Assembly (NCBI GenBank): GCA_964006375.1 | Contig: OZ023266.1 | Location: forward strand, 60,496,946-60,560,945 | DNA: 64,000 nt | Direction: 5' to 3' | From: Tillus elongatus | Lineage: Eukaryota; Arthropoda; Insecta; Coleoptera; Cleridae | Shown here: one piece after another, positions 44,592 through 55,666 of the stretch | Position numbering within the stretch: the stretch's first letter is position 1 | How the letters are laid out: each line of letters opens with the position of its first letter | Notes under the pieces: model-generated | What the model was told of the DNA's origin: nothing | Databases searched by the model: none | What the model saw: only the letters and a program-made list of their open reading frames with translations | Program-made: the position numbers and the translations under genes

Positions 44592-45968
44592 CTATACCTT
44601 TAAGTTAACATCTTGTAATTTTTGAAATACTTGTTTAATGTGGATAAGGTGTTCCTGAAGGGATTTGGAGAATATTACAATGTCGTCCATATAAACAAAG
44701 CAGTTTTTGTACAGAAATTCTCTAAAAACATTATCCATTACGCGTTGGAAGGTTAAGGGCGAACTCCGGAGACTGAAGGGCATTCTAACATACTCGTAAT
44801 GCCCATTGTTCACGCTAAAGGCTGTTTTCTCAATGCTTTCAGGGGTTAGTTCAATCTGATGAAACCCTTGAGCTAAATCGAGAGTAGTAAAGTATGTACA
44901 CTTTCCTAAGTTGTCTAAGATTTCCTCTATTCTAGGTAAGGGATATTTTTCGAGTCTCGTTTTTTCGTTGAGTTTTCTGTAGTCAATGACTAATCGCCAT
45001 TTTTTCTTTCCCGAGGAATCTAACTTTTTTGGGTCAATCCAAACGGGCAAACAAAAAGCAGAGGTAGAGGGCCTAATAATTTTATTGTCTAATAATTTTT
45101 GAATTTCCTTCTGTATTTCAATTTTTAGGTGATATGGATACCTGTAAGATTTTACATGTATGGGATCATTATCGCGAGTTCTAATATGATGTTTAATAGC
45201 ATTTGTAAATGTAAGATCCGAGTTTTCGTGATAAAAAATATTTCGATATTGATGACATAATTTAAATAGTTTTTGTTTTTCCTCAGAATTGAGATGGTCA
45301 GTTCTCAATTGTTGTCTCACGTCGACTTGAACTGAGTTGGGAAATTTAGGTGTTTCTTCAAAATTTTGGATGGGTTCTACTTCAATTTGTTCTGTAAAGT
45401 TAATTTCAGCGATTTGTGACTTATTTTTTACTGTACATGGTATAGAACAAAACCCAGATATAGCTTCAGCTATGGATTCTGGTATATGGACTAATTCATT
45501 TTCCATTTCTGGAATTAAAACTGTTCCGTCTTCAATATTTACAGGTATTTGAATATGGGTAGTACAAGTTTGTGAAAAGGGTTGAAAATGTAGGGGATTT
45601 ATTTCAAAATAAAAAGGTATTTCAATTTCTCTAAATTTTACGGTTCTTTTTTCATAATCTAGTTTGGTTTTTAATTTAATTAAGTCTTCGGAACCTATAA
45701 GAGCATCAAACCTCTCATGCCATTTTATTACTCTAAATGAAAATGGAAAATTTATGCCGTATTCTTTTAACAGGGGGTATCTGACATTATCATTTCCTTT
45801 TGTAATTTTTCCTACAGATTTTACGGAAAAGGGCTTTTTGAAAATGTACTCTGAAAAAAGTTCATATGCAGGGCCCGGATTTATTATGCTGTCTGAAGCT
45901 CCCGTGTCCAGAAGAATTTTCAAATTTAAAGATGGCAGGACCAAAAACGGTAATTTGGGTAGTGTCAT
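44592..45968 (-). CDS. errantivirus-type pol, protease and reverse transcriptase
   Basis: ATG at 45968; 458 codons. Protease LKILLDTGASDSIINPG at residues about 14-30; RT with KYPLPRIEEILDNLGKCTYF, TTLDLAQGFHQIELTPES (motif A), FSVNNGHYEYVRMPFSLRSS, PLTFQRVMDNV and FVYMDDIVIFSKSLQEHL (motif C, YMDD). It ends with a stop just after DVNLKV, inside what should be a continuous polyprotein. It follows gag by 14 bases; in such elements pol is normally made by a ribosomal frameshift, so the ATG may not be the true start. Confidence 0.85.
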   Translation of the reverse strand: MTLPKLPFLVLPSLNLKILLDTGASDSIINPGPAYELFSEYIFKKPFSVKSVGKITKGNDNVRYPLLKEYGINFPFSFRVIKWHERFDALIGSEDLIKLKTKLDYEKRTVKFREIEIPFYFEINPLHFQPFSQTCTTHIQIPVNIEDGTVLIPEMENELVHIPESIAEAISGFCSIPCTVKNKSQIAEINFTEQIEVEPIQNFEETPKFPNSVQVDVRQQLRTDHLNSEEKQKLFKLCHQYRNIFYHENSDLTFTNAIKHHIRTRDNDPIHVKSYRYPYHLKIEIQKEIQKLLDNKIIRPSTSAFCLPVWIDPKKLDSSGKKKWRLVIDYRKLNEKTRLEKYPLPRIEEILDNLGKCTYFTTLDLAQGFHQIELTPESIEKTAFSVNNGHYEYVRMPFSLRSSPLTFQRVMDNVFREFLYKNCFVYMDDIVIFSKSLQEHLIHIKQVFQKLQDVNLKV

Positions 45969-45982
45969 AATATTGTTTATAT

Positions 45983-47092
45983 CTAGGGTGACAAAGGATT
46001 TTCCGGGGCTTCTTCCTGAAAATCCAGATTTTCTGGCTCATTTCCGAAATAATCATTAAGGTTTTCGTTTTCGACACATTGCAAATAATATTCGGGTTGT
46101 AATTCGTCAGATACATAATCTGTCATTTCTTGATTCGGATATTCTAGATTACATATTTCCATGGGTGTAGTTTGATCAAATTGTCGATTTTGTCTTTGTG
46201 GGGGTGTCGAAAAAGTATTTTTTGTTCTGTTAAATACAGATGAATTTTGAGGCGGCTGATGGCGGAAAACTTGACTATTTGTCGGAGAAATTTTATTTTG
46301 TGGTAGAGCTCTCAAATTGGATATAGGTTTACTGGGGAAATTATGTCTTTGTCGTAAAAAGGGTGGTTGTTGAAATCTATTTACGAAATTAATATTTTGT
46401 TGAGGTAACGGTCTTTTTGGTAAAGCAATTTTTTCTAAAAATGTTAGGGGTTGTTTTTGTGAAGAAGGATGTGATTTATTTCTTAAGCTATTTATGAAAT
46501 CTGCTTGTTTTATTTCGTTTTCTATGCGGTGACACTCAAGTAAAGCCGTTTCTAAACTTGTTACATTTACTAGTCTTAAATGACTAAAATACGGTTCTAG
46601 TATGCCGACTTTAAATGATGTTACAGCCATTTCAGTAAAGTAATTTTTCTTATAAATTTTAATTTCGGTACCTAAATCCTGTAATTCGATATTCTCATAA
46701 AGTGCTTTCAATTTTTCTTTAATTTTGCTATGAAATTCTAAAACTGTTTGATTTTTTGTCATATAACAGGTAGTGAGGTCTGTTAACAAGAGATTTTCAG
46801 AGCGTGGGTCTGAATATTGTGCCATAAGGCCATTTTTAATGTTTTCCCATGAACTAGTTTCTAGAGATAATAAAATATCTCGAGCATCTTGTACAATTTT
46901 TGATTTAATAAATTCGAGTATCATTCTATTGTGATGCTCAGCATTTTGTTCTGTACTCTCTTTTTTGTAATTTATAATAAACAGTTCGCATTGTCTAATA
47001 AAATAATTTAAATGTCTACAACCTCCACTGTATTCTGGGATCATCATAGATGCCTGAGATAACAAGGAGATGTCGCCTTTATTATGTGACAT
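45983..47092 (-). CDS. errantivirus-type gag
   Basis: 369 codons from ATG at 47092. IPEYSGGCRHLNYFIRQCEL and the following helical region (SWENIKNGLMAQYSDPRSEN, LEFHSKIKEKLKALYENIEL) fit the retrotransposon capsid domain. The C-terminal third is rich in Q, P, N and R with no zinc knuckle, as is common in errantivirus Gag. The frame is intact. The element lies antisense to CFAP58 in intron 5. Confidence 0.8.
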   Translation of the reverse strand: MSHNKGDISLLSQASMMIPEYSGGCRHLNYFIRQCELFIINYKKESTEQNAEHHNRMILEFIKSKIVQDARDILLSLETSSWENIKNGLMAQYSDPRSENLLLTDLTTCYMTKNQTVLEFHSKIKEKLKALYENIELQDLGTEIKIYKKNYFTEMAVTSFKVGILEPYFSHLRLVNVTSLETALLECHRIENEIKQADFINSLRNKSHPSSQKQPLTFLEKIALPKRPLPQQNINFVNRFQQPPFLRQRHNFPSKPISNLRALPQNKISPTNSQVFRHQPPQNSSVFNRTKNTFSTPPQRQNRQFDQTTPMEICNLEYPNQEMTDYVSDELQPEYYLQCVENENLNDYFGNEPENLDFQEEAPENPLSP

Positions 47093-47725
47093 GATGACTA
47101 AAATAGTTCATTATTTTTTGTCGAGTTAATATTTTTCAGATATCGGGTATAATTAATTTTTAAACGTTATTTCTACTTAAATCTTCAAATAAGCTGATAC
47201 ACAATATAAAAGTATTATTGCTAAATAGGTTTGTCTGATTTTAATTTATTAATAAAATATTAACGTAAGAACTCTTTAATATCTTAAAGTATTTGGAACC
47301 AAAATGGTTTGGAAATGCGTGGGATTTAACACAAATAATTTTTGAAATATTTTGAAACAAAATGTTTGAAAATACGATAGCTAATACTAATTATTGATAA
47401 GGTATTTCGAAGCAAAAATGCTTGAAAATACAGTAGATTTAATAATAATTATTGACAAGGTATTTCGAAGCAAAAATGCTTGAAAATACAAGAGATGCAA
47501 TCATAAATTCACAGTGAAAGATAAAGGAAGGTACTCACAGGATGTTCATCTCCTAACAGGCCTTCTTTTGGAGTTTTTCTGGAACTTGGATTACTTTTGG
47601 TCACTTGATGTTGATACAATGTTTGAAACTGGAGCGTTTGAAACACTGTTAATTTTCGGTTCTTTAATGCCAAATAAATTATTGAAATAAACCGGCGATT
47701 ATTATATTTAATGCCGTTTTGGCAT
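47093..47725 (-). other. errantivirus-type element leader
   Basis: Untranslated leader between the primer-binding site and gag. Contains three near-repeats of GTATTTCGAAGCAAAAATGC and TTGAAAATAC-type words (47335-47495). Confidence 0.5.
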
Positions 47726-47743
47726 TATGTTCACGCAGCGCCA
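47726..47743 (-). promoter_or_regulatory. primer-binding site candidate
   Basis: The minus strand reads TGGCGCTGCGTGAACATA directly after ...CCTAAT. A TGGCGC start right next to the LTR end is typical of this group. The tRNA was not identified. Confidence 0.45.
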
Positions 47744-48085
47744 ATTAGGTAACACAAAACTTAAGTTTCCATAAAAATAGAACTTTATTTTAGGGAAACA
47801 ATACAGTGTGTTACTATTCTAATAATATTAATATAAAATGGAAGTGAACAAAGCAAGTAGATGTGAACTATATTAGTTTCAAATACCGACTGTTAACGCA
47901 ACATGGTTTAGCAGTCGCAAGTAAAATATGCATACTAAGTAAAATGATTATTAAACATTTTATAGTTTATTGTACTTTAAACTTAATAATTGAAATTAAG
48001 CAGTGTCTGGTCAATGCCTTTCTCTATAACAGGGTCACTGTGAAATGTACTAATGTCACTTATAGAAGTTGGGTACATGGTGACG

Positions 48086-48089
<4 letters not shown>
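47744..48089 (-). repeat. probable single 5' LTR of the errantivirus-type element
   Basis: It ends (minus strand) in AAGTTTTGTGTTACCTAAT before the primer-binding site and contains an AATAAAG poly-A-like word at about 47790. The outer limit is unclear because a (TA)n tract follows at 48090. The 3' LTR is not in the window, since that end was lost at H1. Confidence 0.4.

Positions 48090-48180
<91 letters not shown>
48090..48180. repeat. (TA)n microsatellite
   Basis: About 90 bp of pure TA between the errantivirus LTR and the 3' flank of the Gypsy element. Confidence 0.95.
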
Positions 48181-48183
<3 letters not shown>

Positions 48184-48332
48184 GGTTTAACTTAAAAAAA
48201 ACTTTATTGTAATGACTATGTCTAGGGTTAATATTTATAATATGAGAAAACACTGTAAATTAAACAATTAATGGTTTTAAAGTCGTCTTTCGTCTTTTTC
48301 GTCTTAACACTTAATCATCTGTCAACTCTTCT
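48181..48332 (-). other. Gypsy element 3' untranslated region / start of LTR
   Basis: Follows the ORF stop; identical in order and almost in sequence to 54987-55136 (AACTTTATTGTAATGACTATG, TAATATGAGAAAACACTG). On the minus strand it includes CAATAAAGTT, a poly-A-like signal. Confidence 0.6.
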
Positions 48333-51300
48333 TCACACACTCTCCGCCGTCGCGCTGGAGTTCTCTACCACATTCGCAATAGCTGCTACCAGAGGCGGGT
48401 CATGTGGGGGTTTCAGATCCCACAATCGGCCGTCCTGACCTTCATCAGTCCCTGATGATGAACACCATGGCTTCATGTATTGAGCACAAGTTGATGTGAT
48501 CAGTGGACCATCGTAATTGCCGTTTCTTCTTACATCGTAAGTATCGTTCTTCTTTACATTGGTTACAGAATAGGGACCAAGATATTTTGCTGCTAGCTTG
48601 GTACCAGGACCAATTTGGGTACGTTTGATTGCAACTGTATCACCAACTTTATATCTTCTTGCTTCTCTTCGCCGTAGATTGTAAGTTCTTTTGTTCTCTT
48701 CTTGCACTCTTAAGATCTGCTCCTTAGCTTCCTTTCTTTTGTTGTCTCGTTCTTCTACAAAAGAGTTCTGAGTTTCTTCCTCAAGGAGTTCTTGTATCTG
48801 CAGGTCTTCTGGTTGTCTCATCGATACACCGAATAGCAATTCAAATGGGGTCATCTTGATACTTCTGTGAAACGTGGTATTTAGCACTTGTTGGACTTTG
48901 TCGACGTATTTCCACCATGTTTGGGGATCGTCTATAGATAATTTTGATAGAACTGGTATGAGGGTTCGATTTAGACGTTCTACCTGACCATTGGCACGTG
49001 GCAGGCCTGTAGTTACCTTGTGATGCACAATGTCATTTTCAGCACAATAGGATGCAAATTCCTCCGACGTAAAAGCTGTGCCTCGATCGGAAATTATGTT
49101 AGCTGGATTACCAAAGGTCTTCCTTTGTATTTCTAGCTTTGCAATGACTTCTTTGGACGTCGTGGACTTACACGGGTACAACCATACAAACTTAGTAAAT
49201 GAGTCGATGACTGCAAAAATATGTCTATACATCTTGCTGGTGGATTCCAATGGACCTAGATGATCCACGTGATAGGTGAACAGAGGCAAGTCTTCTTTGT
49301 GAAAGGGATGTAGGAATCCTTCCTGTTTTCCTACCTTTTTCTCCATGATGATGCATTTCACACAATTTTCTATCTGTCGCTTTACCTTACTCTTCAAATC
49401 TGGTATGAAGTATTCTTCTTTGATAGCCTTTTCTGTTTTGATTGCCGAGAAATGACCTTTTTCATGCGCAAGCTTGATTATGTCGGTTTCCATTGACTTT
49501 GGAACAAAAAGTAGTTCTTGACCATCTTGAAATTTGTAAACGAGATTATTTCTGAGAAAAAAGTCTGTTGCTTTATTCGAATCGATTTCCATTTTGATCC
49601 TTTTAGCATCTGAGTCCTCTTCTTGTAATTTCCTGATTTGAGACAGCAAACTGTCATAGGACAAAATCATAACTGGATAACGGCTTAAAGTGTCAACATG
49701 GGACATTTGCGACCCAGATCTATGTACTACTTGGCAATCGAATTCTTGTAGAAGTAGAGCCCATCTTGCTACACGAGTCGTCAAATCTTTCTTCTGCATT
49801 GTTTTTTGGAAAGCTGAACAATCTGTTAGGATTTTAAATGGTATTCCGAGGAGATACACACGAAACTTTTTGAGTGCTTCTATGATAGCTAAAACTTCTA
49901 GCTCATAACTGTCATACTTCTGTTCAGCCTGACTGGTTTTTCTGCTCATATAATATACAGGATGGAACAGTTTATCAGCAGGAGACCTCTGCAGGAGTAC
50001 TGCTCCGTAGCCAACTTTGCATGCATCGGCATGTAGCTCGGTTTCATATTTTTGATTGTAGATCATTAGAACTGGCTCTTCTGATAAAAGTTTCTTCAAC
50101 TGATTAAAAGAAAAACGTTCGTCGTCACCAAACTCAAAAGTGGAATTTTCTTTAAGCATATCGCTGAGTGGTTTCGCTATTAATGAATAGTTTTTTATAA
50201 ACTTCCTGAAATAACCAGTGAGCCCTAAGTAGCTCTGGACTTGCTTAACGGTCTTCGGTTCTGCAAAGTCAATGACAGCTCTGACTTTCTCAGGGGAAGG
50301 TGATATAGTACCATTTTTAATGTTATAACCAAGAAAAGTTATTTGTCGCTTAAGGAATTGACATTTCTTCTTATTGAGTTCCAAACCATAATCGCTACAT
50401 ACCTTCAACACAGTTTTCAATCTCTCGATGCCTTCCATTTCACTGTCAGCTGGTATAATAACATCATCCATATAGGGCAATGCTATACCTTCTTTGGAAA
50501 GAGGTCTAAAAATGCAGCAGATGAAGCGCATAAAAACAGACGGCGAGTTACACATTCCAAATGGGACCTTTAAAAATTGGAATTCTCCATCATGAGTTAC
50601 AAATGATGTAAAGCGTCGACTATTCTCTTCCACGGGAACATGGAAAAATCCGTTCTTCAGATCAATAGTACTATAAACCACTGAGTCTTGCAATCGGTCT
50701 AACAAATCTTCAATGAGTGGTAACGGGAAGCGATCTTTCATGATTATAGAATTAATCTTTCGATAATCTATGCATAACCGCGGAGTTCCGTCTTTTTTTC
50801 TGACTACTACCACTGGGCTAGAGTATTCTGAAGTGCTAGGCTCGATGATTCCATCTCGAAGCCACTGTTCGGTTTGTTCTCCTACCGCAACTCGATCAGC
50901 AAAAGGTAAGCGTCGCGGCCTATGTGAAATAACTTGATCTTCCTTCAATACTATCTTCATATCGACATTTGTCGTCTTTGTTTTATGGGGTTGATAATTG
51001 TTAATAAGTTTCTCAACTTCAGCTCTGGCCAACGATGATGTTTCATTACCAAAATCTAGCTGTCTATCTTGAGTTTCTATTCTCATTAGCTGAACTTTCT
51101 CATCCTGGTTTTCTATCTTCTTTATTACCACACCGTTCTTTGTTACAGTTATTTCAGCTTGCTTTAACAACTCGATACCAATTATTGCTTCCATGGACAT
51201 ACAGTCATCAGAAACAACATAGAGGTCCATTTCATAGTTATTTTCATCTAAAATAAACATTGTGGAAAAATAACCAAGAGGGTACACTTGATTTTTTCCA

Positions 51301-52694
51301 AAACCAGTTAGCAAAAGTGTGCTCTTTTTTAATGTTGGCGAACCTAACTGCACGTAGAGACTGTCTTTGATCAGATTCAATTGACTTCCAGTATCTATAA
51401 GGGCTGTAACATCAATATTCTCAATTTTAATGCGCTTATTCATGCAACTATCAGGTTTAGAATTGCAGCTATTTTCAGGTGCATCTCTTGGTCTTTTAGT
51501 TGCATCTGGATCAACATTGGTACATTCTGGAGCTTTATGGCCAAATTTATTGCATCTAAAGCATTTGGTTCCTTTAGTCTTTTGTGAACAATCAACTGAT
51601 TTATGCCCTTTGATTCCACAATTGAAACACCTAATTTCGCCTCCAGTTTTTTCTTGATGAAACTCTTTTTTGCTCTCAAACTTTTTGTACTCTGGCTTCT
51701 TAGCTTTTTTGTCTCTGATATTTTCAAAAATTGAAAGTTTCTCTTTGAATTCCTTAATTGTTTTTGCTCCATATAAAATTAGTTTTGTATTTGGATCTTC
51801 AGATATTCCATCTATAACATATTGAATCAGAGCGCTGTTTTCAATGTTACCTCTGTTGGCGATATCTTTCATTTTTAGGAAATATTCCTGAACATTTTCA
51901 CTTTTCTGCATTTTTCTTTCTGACAATAATTTATGAAGATCAGCACTATTTATTTTAGTTTCGAATTCTTCCAAAAGCTTGGCTTTCAGTATTTTCCATG
52001 ACTTAATACCTCGTTCTCCCTGAATATGAAGTTTTGCCAATCCACTCAGAGATTTTTTTGCGAATATAAATTTCTGTAAGCTATCCCAGCTCATGATTGT
52101 TGCAACTTCCTCAAATTCTTCTATCCAGGCTTCTACAGGGTAGTCGTCTTTGCCTGAGAACTGCCTAATAGAGTCTTCAATGTCACGAAAACTAAGTGCA
52201 AATCTGTTTCGCGAAGTAACGCTTTTAGTCGTCATGCTGTTCATTCCTCGCACAATTTTGTCTTCCATTTCTTCGTCTTGCTGTTCAATATCTTCTGATT
52301 CATCTTCGTCATGTTCTTCTTCTATTTTACCTTCTTGCATACGTTCATTTTCATCTTCGTCTTCATTTTCGTCATCTTCGAACAATGCTAGATCGGTCAG
52401 CTTCATGCAAATGTTCTTACGTAACTCATCGTTTGCATCATTGTGATCAATAGATAAAAAGTTACACACTGTTACAACATCGTTGTTTGAAAAATTGTTC
52501 GTAATAAATTCAAGTTTGTTTACATAAGCATCAGAACCTGTTTTAAAAGTAAATCCGGTAAATTCGCGTAGACGTTTTCGGTTTTGTCGGTCACCATCCG
52601 TTTCAAATATTAATCTGTGAATTACTTTTATCACTTTGAAAGGTGCTAAAGCAATATTGTTCTTTATATTCTCGAAGTTTTCCAACCGTAACAT
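48333..52694 (-). CDS. Ty3/Gypsy gag-pol polyprotein, single intact ORF
   Basis: 1453 codons from the ATG at 52694; the frame is open 22 codons further upstream without an ATG. In order: Gag with a D/E-rich stretch (residues ~100-150) and a capsid-like region; two CCHC knuckles near 355-395 (CFNCGIKGHKSVDC, CFRCNKFGHKAPEC); protease TALIDTGSQLNLI near 430; RT with STIDLKNGFFHVPVEE, FGMCNSPSVF and PYMDDVII near 743; RNase H (ELHADACKVGYGAVLL, YDSYELEVLAIIEAL); integrase with HEKGHFS...NCVKC zinc and the DDE residues in YHVDHLGPL, IISDRGTAF and ANGQVERLN (about 1140-1236); then a GPY/F-like tail (AAKYLGPYSV). No stop or frameshift, so it may encode active enzymes. It is antisense to CFAP58. Confidence 0.9.
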   Translation of the reverse strand: MLRLENFENIKNNIALAPFKVIKVIHRLIFETDGDRQNRKRLREFTGFTFKTGSDAYVNKLEFITNNFSNNDVVTVCNFLSIDHNDANDELRKNICMKLTDLALFEDDENEDEDENERMQEGKIEEEHDEDESEDIEQQDEEMEDKIVRGMNSMTTKSVTSRNRFALSFRDIEDSIRQFSGKDDYPVEAWIEEFEEVATIMSWDSLQKFIFAKKSLSGLAKLHIQGERGIKSWKILKAKLLEEFETKINSADLHKLLSERKMQKSENVQEYFLKMKDIANRGNIENSALIQYVIDGISEDPNTKLILYGAKTIKEFKEKLSIFENIRDKKAKKPEYKKFESKKEFHQEKTGGEIRCFNCGIKGHKSVDCSQKTKGTKCFRCNKFGHKAPECTNVDPDATKRPRDAPENSCNSKPDSCMNKRIKIENIDVTALIDTGSQLNLIKDSLYVQLGSPTLKKSTLLLTGFGKNQVYPLGYFSTMFILDENNYEMDLYVVSDDCMSMEAIIGIELLKQAEITVTKNGVVIKKIENQDEKVQLMRIETQDRQLDFGNETSSLARAEVEKLINNYQPHKTKTTNVDMKIVLKEDQVISHRPRRLPFADRVAVGEQTEQWLRDGIIEPSTSEYSSPVVVVRKKDGTPRLCIDYRKINSIIMKDRFPLPLIEDLLDRLQDSVVYSTIDLKNGFFHVPVEENSRRFTSFVTHDGEFQFLKVPFGMCNSPSVFMRFICCIFRPLSKEGIALPYMDDVIIPADSEMEGIERLKTVLKVCSDYGLELNKKKCQFLKRQITFLGYNIKNGTISPSPEKVRAVIDFAEPKTVKQVQSYLGLTGYFRKFIKNYSLIAKPLSDMLKENSTFEFGDDERFSFNQLKKLLSEEPVLMIYNQKYETELHADACKVGYGAVLLQRSPADKLFHPVYYMSRKTSQAEQKYDSYELEVLAIIEALKKFRVYLLGIPFKILTDCSAFQKTMQKKDLTTRVARWALLLQEFDCQVVHRSGSQMSHVDTLSRYPVMILSYDSLLSQIRKLQEEDSDAKRIKMEIDSNKATDFFLRNNLVYKFQDGQELLFVPKSMETDIIKLAHEKGHFSAIKTEKAIKEEYFIPDLKSKVKRQIENCVKCIIMEKKVGKQEGFLHPFHKEDLPLFTYHVDHLGPLESTSKMYRHIFAVIDSFTKFVWLYPCKSTTSKEVIAKLEIQRKTFGNPANIISDRGTAFTSEEFASYCAENDIVHHKVTTGLPRANGQVERLNRTLIPVLSKLSIDDPQTWWKYVDKVQQVLNTTFHRSIKMTPFELLFGVSMRQPEDLQIQELLEEETQNSFVEERDNKRKEAKEQILRVQEENKRTYNLRRREARRYKVGDTVAIKRTQIGPGTKLAAKYLGPYSVTNVKKNDTYDVRRNGNYDGPLITSTCAQYMKPWCSSSGTDEGQDGRLWDLKPPHDPPLVAAIANVVENSSATAESV

Positions 52695-52985
52695 TGCGAA
52701 CAAAGTTCTGGAATAGAAATCGGATACGCCACTGGTACGCACAATTCGCAATAGTCTCAAAGTATTAAAGTTTCAAGGTCAACCGAACGAGTATCACGGC
52801 GCGGGGTGTGAAGTAGTCTCGCTGAAACCTGTAAATCTCGTATATCGCGCGCACTAACAGTCAATCATGAAAAATCAAACAATGTTCATAGGATATCATG
52901 CATTAACACAACATTTGAAAGTCTTTGATCACAATATGACATTGATAAAAATAAAAAGTCTCTGCATCAGCTGTTTATATGAAAT
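52695..52985 (-). other. upstream flank of the Gypsy ORF; no LTR recognised
   Basis: The sequence before the ORF (with GCGCGGGGTGTG and CGCGCGCACTAACAG words) shows no match to the 3' LTR candidate at 54770-55130 and no clear primer-binding site. The element may be 5'-truncated here or have a different leader. Confidence 0.4.
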
Positions 52986-53448
52986 AAAAACTCTGGACGC
53001 AGCAAGTGCGTTATGGTAGTGAATTTTTATTAAATGCTTCAAATTTGAATAACAAATTTTTCTATAAACTTAGAAAATTTAATTTTGGTATGTAGTAAGG
53101 TCTTTCTTAGGACAAGATATCCACCAAATTTCATTAAAATAACTGTAAATTTTGGAGAAAAAAAATTTTTTGAAAGAAAATATAAAATTTTAATAACTCA
53201 ATTTTTGATAAATTGAGAAAGTTAAATTTTGTTACTTAGTAAGGTCTATCCCAAGGCAATACATGTAAATTTCATTAAAACAGCTTTGTTATTTTCGGAG
53301 AAAAAATTTTTTTTTTGAAATAAAACTCAAAATTTTCCCGGAAAACCCCGTCTGATTTTCCTGGCTAACGAACTCATCCAAGCCCTTATTAAAAGAAAGG
53401 CACTTGCCGAGTTTTATTGAAATCGGTTAATTATTTTTCGAGTTATCA

Positions 53449-53523
<75 letters not shown>

Positions 53524-53654
53524 ATAAAAATTGAAACTGACCTCGGATATGGGTTCTAGGGGTCCTAGTTCGCGCTCATTTGAAAATTTTTTTGCAAAGT
53601 CTCACCGTCGATACCTCTCTATTAGTGATTTTTTTTAAAATAAAAATTCACTAA
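52986..53654 (-). mobile_element. Helentron-like element H2, complete
   Basis: On the minus strand it begins TTAGTGAATTTTTATTTTAA, which folds back on AAATCACTAA; it continues through GAGCGCGAACTAGGACC and CCATATCCGAGGTCAG, a (TA)n tract (53456-53520), a single degenerate unit with CCGGGAAAATTTTGAG, and ends with GTAGTGAATTTT-complement, hairpin ACGCACTTGCTGCGT (52997-53011) and CCAGAGTTTTT. The inverted copy of the 5' end lies inside the 3' hairpin. About 670 bp, no coding capacity. Confidence 0.7.
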
Positions 53655-53663
53655 AATCAAATA

Positions 53664-54035
53664 ACAGAGATAGCTTGCTCTACTCGCAATTGTCTTTAGA
53701 AAATCAAATTAAAGATCTCAATTTACCAAGAAAAACTTCAACTACCATAATTAGAATGAGATTTAACCACGGTAGATATAAATCTCATCTGCATCGAACT
53801 GGCATGGAGGATCTTACTGCAACTGCGATGGAACCTCTATCTGCGACTTGGACCGCCTAGTATTTTCACGTTACCGATTAACACGCTACGAATTGACTTA
53901 TGCATTTATTAATAATAACAATGTTTACAGTGAGCGACATCTGCTGGTCAAACGTGAAAATATAAAACCATTGAGACCAAGAATTGAAATGTTAGTCAAT
54001 AAAAGTGAGAATGAGAACTACAAAGTCATTGAATA
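53664..54035 (+). pseudogene. LINE C-terminal remnant
   Basis: Plus strand: NLPRKTSTTIIRMRFNHGRY and KSHLHRTGM, then in another frame YCNCDGTSICDLDR. The pattern T(I/T)xxxRxRxGHGxYxxHLxR...CxCDxxxxDLxH is the terminal domain of RTE/Jockey-type LINEs. It is followed by KRENIKPLRPRIEMLVNKSE of uncertain origin. Confidence 0.45.
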
Positions 54036-54104
54036 ATACGAGATTTTGAAGCTGCGGTCAATAGAAATATAAATAACCAACAGCAACCACACACTTATGA
54101 TTTA

Positions 54105-54751
<647 letters not shown>

Positions 54752-54769
54752 TAAAAACGTAATTGTACT

Positions 54770-55226
54770 TACAGTCTCGCTGTCAAGTTATTATCAAACC
54801 TGTCTTACTCTTGACTAATTCAGGTTCCTTTAACGTAATGATTTTCACTATTATTTTCAGTTCAACACACTTCAAAACTTAAGTTTGTGATAAGTTTATT
54901 TACCACACAACACAACTGTGTTTTTATACTTTTATTCCCGAGTGCCGGTATCGGGTATCAATCCGGGCTGAGTCCTCAAAATTTGTAGGTTTAACTTTAA
55001 AAAAAAACTTTATTGTAATGACTATGTCTAGGGTTAATATTTATAATATGAGAAAACACTGTAAATTAAACAATTAATGGTTTTAAAGTCGTCTTTCGTC
55101 TTTTTCGTCTTAACACTTAATCATCTGTCAACTCTTCTTCACACACTCTCCGCCGTCGCGCTGGAGTTCTCTACCACATTCGCAATAGCTGCTACCAGAG
55201 GCGGGTCATGTGGGGGTTTCAGATCC

Positions 55227-55228
<2 letters not shown>
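54770..55228 (-). mobile_element. second Gypsy copy, 3' end only (ORF C-terminus, 3' UTR, LTR candidate)
   Basis: 54985-55228 repeats 48181-48425: the last 30 or so codons of the Gypsy ORF (WDLKPPHDPPLVAAIANVVE), stop, and 3' UTR, nearly identical. The sequence continues to 54770 with TATA-like and poly-A-like words (TTTTTATACTTTTATTCCC), which may be the LTR body. It is cut by a (TA)n tract on one side and by H3 on the other. Confidence 0.7.

Positions 55229-55315
<87 letters not shown>
55229..55315. repeat. (TA)n microsatellite
   Basis: About 86 bp of pure TA directly after the CAGATCCCACA of the truncated Gypsy copy. Confidence 0.95.
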
Positions 55316-55319
<4 letters not shown>

Positions 55320-55666
55320 GAGGCAATCTTTGACCTCGATAATAGAAAACCAATATTATAGGTGCGACCTAGTAAAAGTTTTTTTTTTAAGTTTATGCAT
55401 TGAATTATCGTCTTCGAACAAAAATAATGATCAAGTACCTTAAAAAACACTTGAGATATGGTTCTTCAGTTTTGTCTAAAAATAATAAGTCACATGTATA
55501 TAGATAATCAAGGGTAACCGCGCTTTTATAACTATTTTTTGAATACCACTGGTTTCACTTCACCCATTTAGTATGCCAAGAACCTTACATCATGTATACA
55601 TACTTTGAATCAAATCACAGATTCGATATTAAAAAAAACTTGTTCAATTCTGTTTAAAAATTTCAG

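Noticed and set aside
53848..54036. Separate small gene after the LINE remnant
   Set aside because: It overlaps and continues the decayed LINE C-terminus in another frame; no start context or homology of its own.
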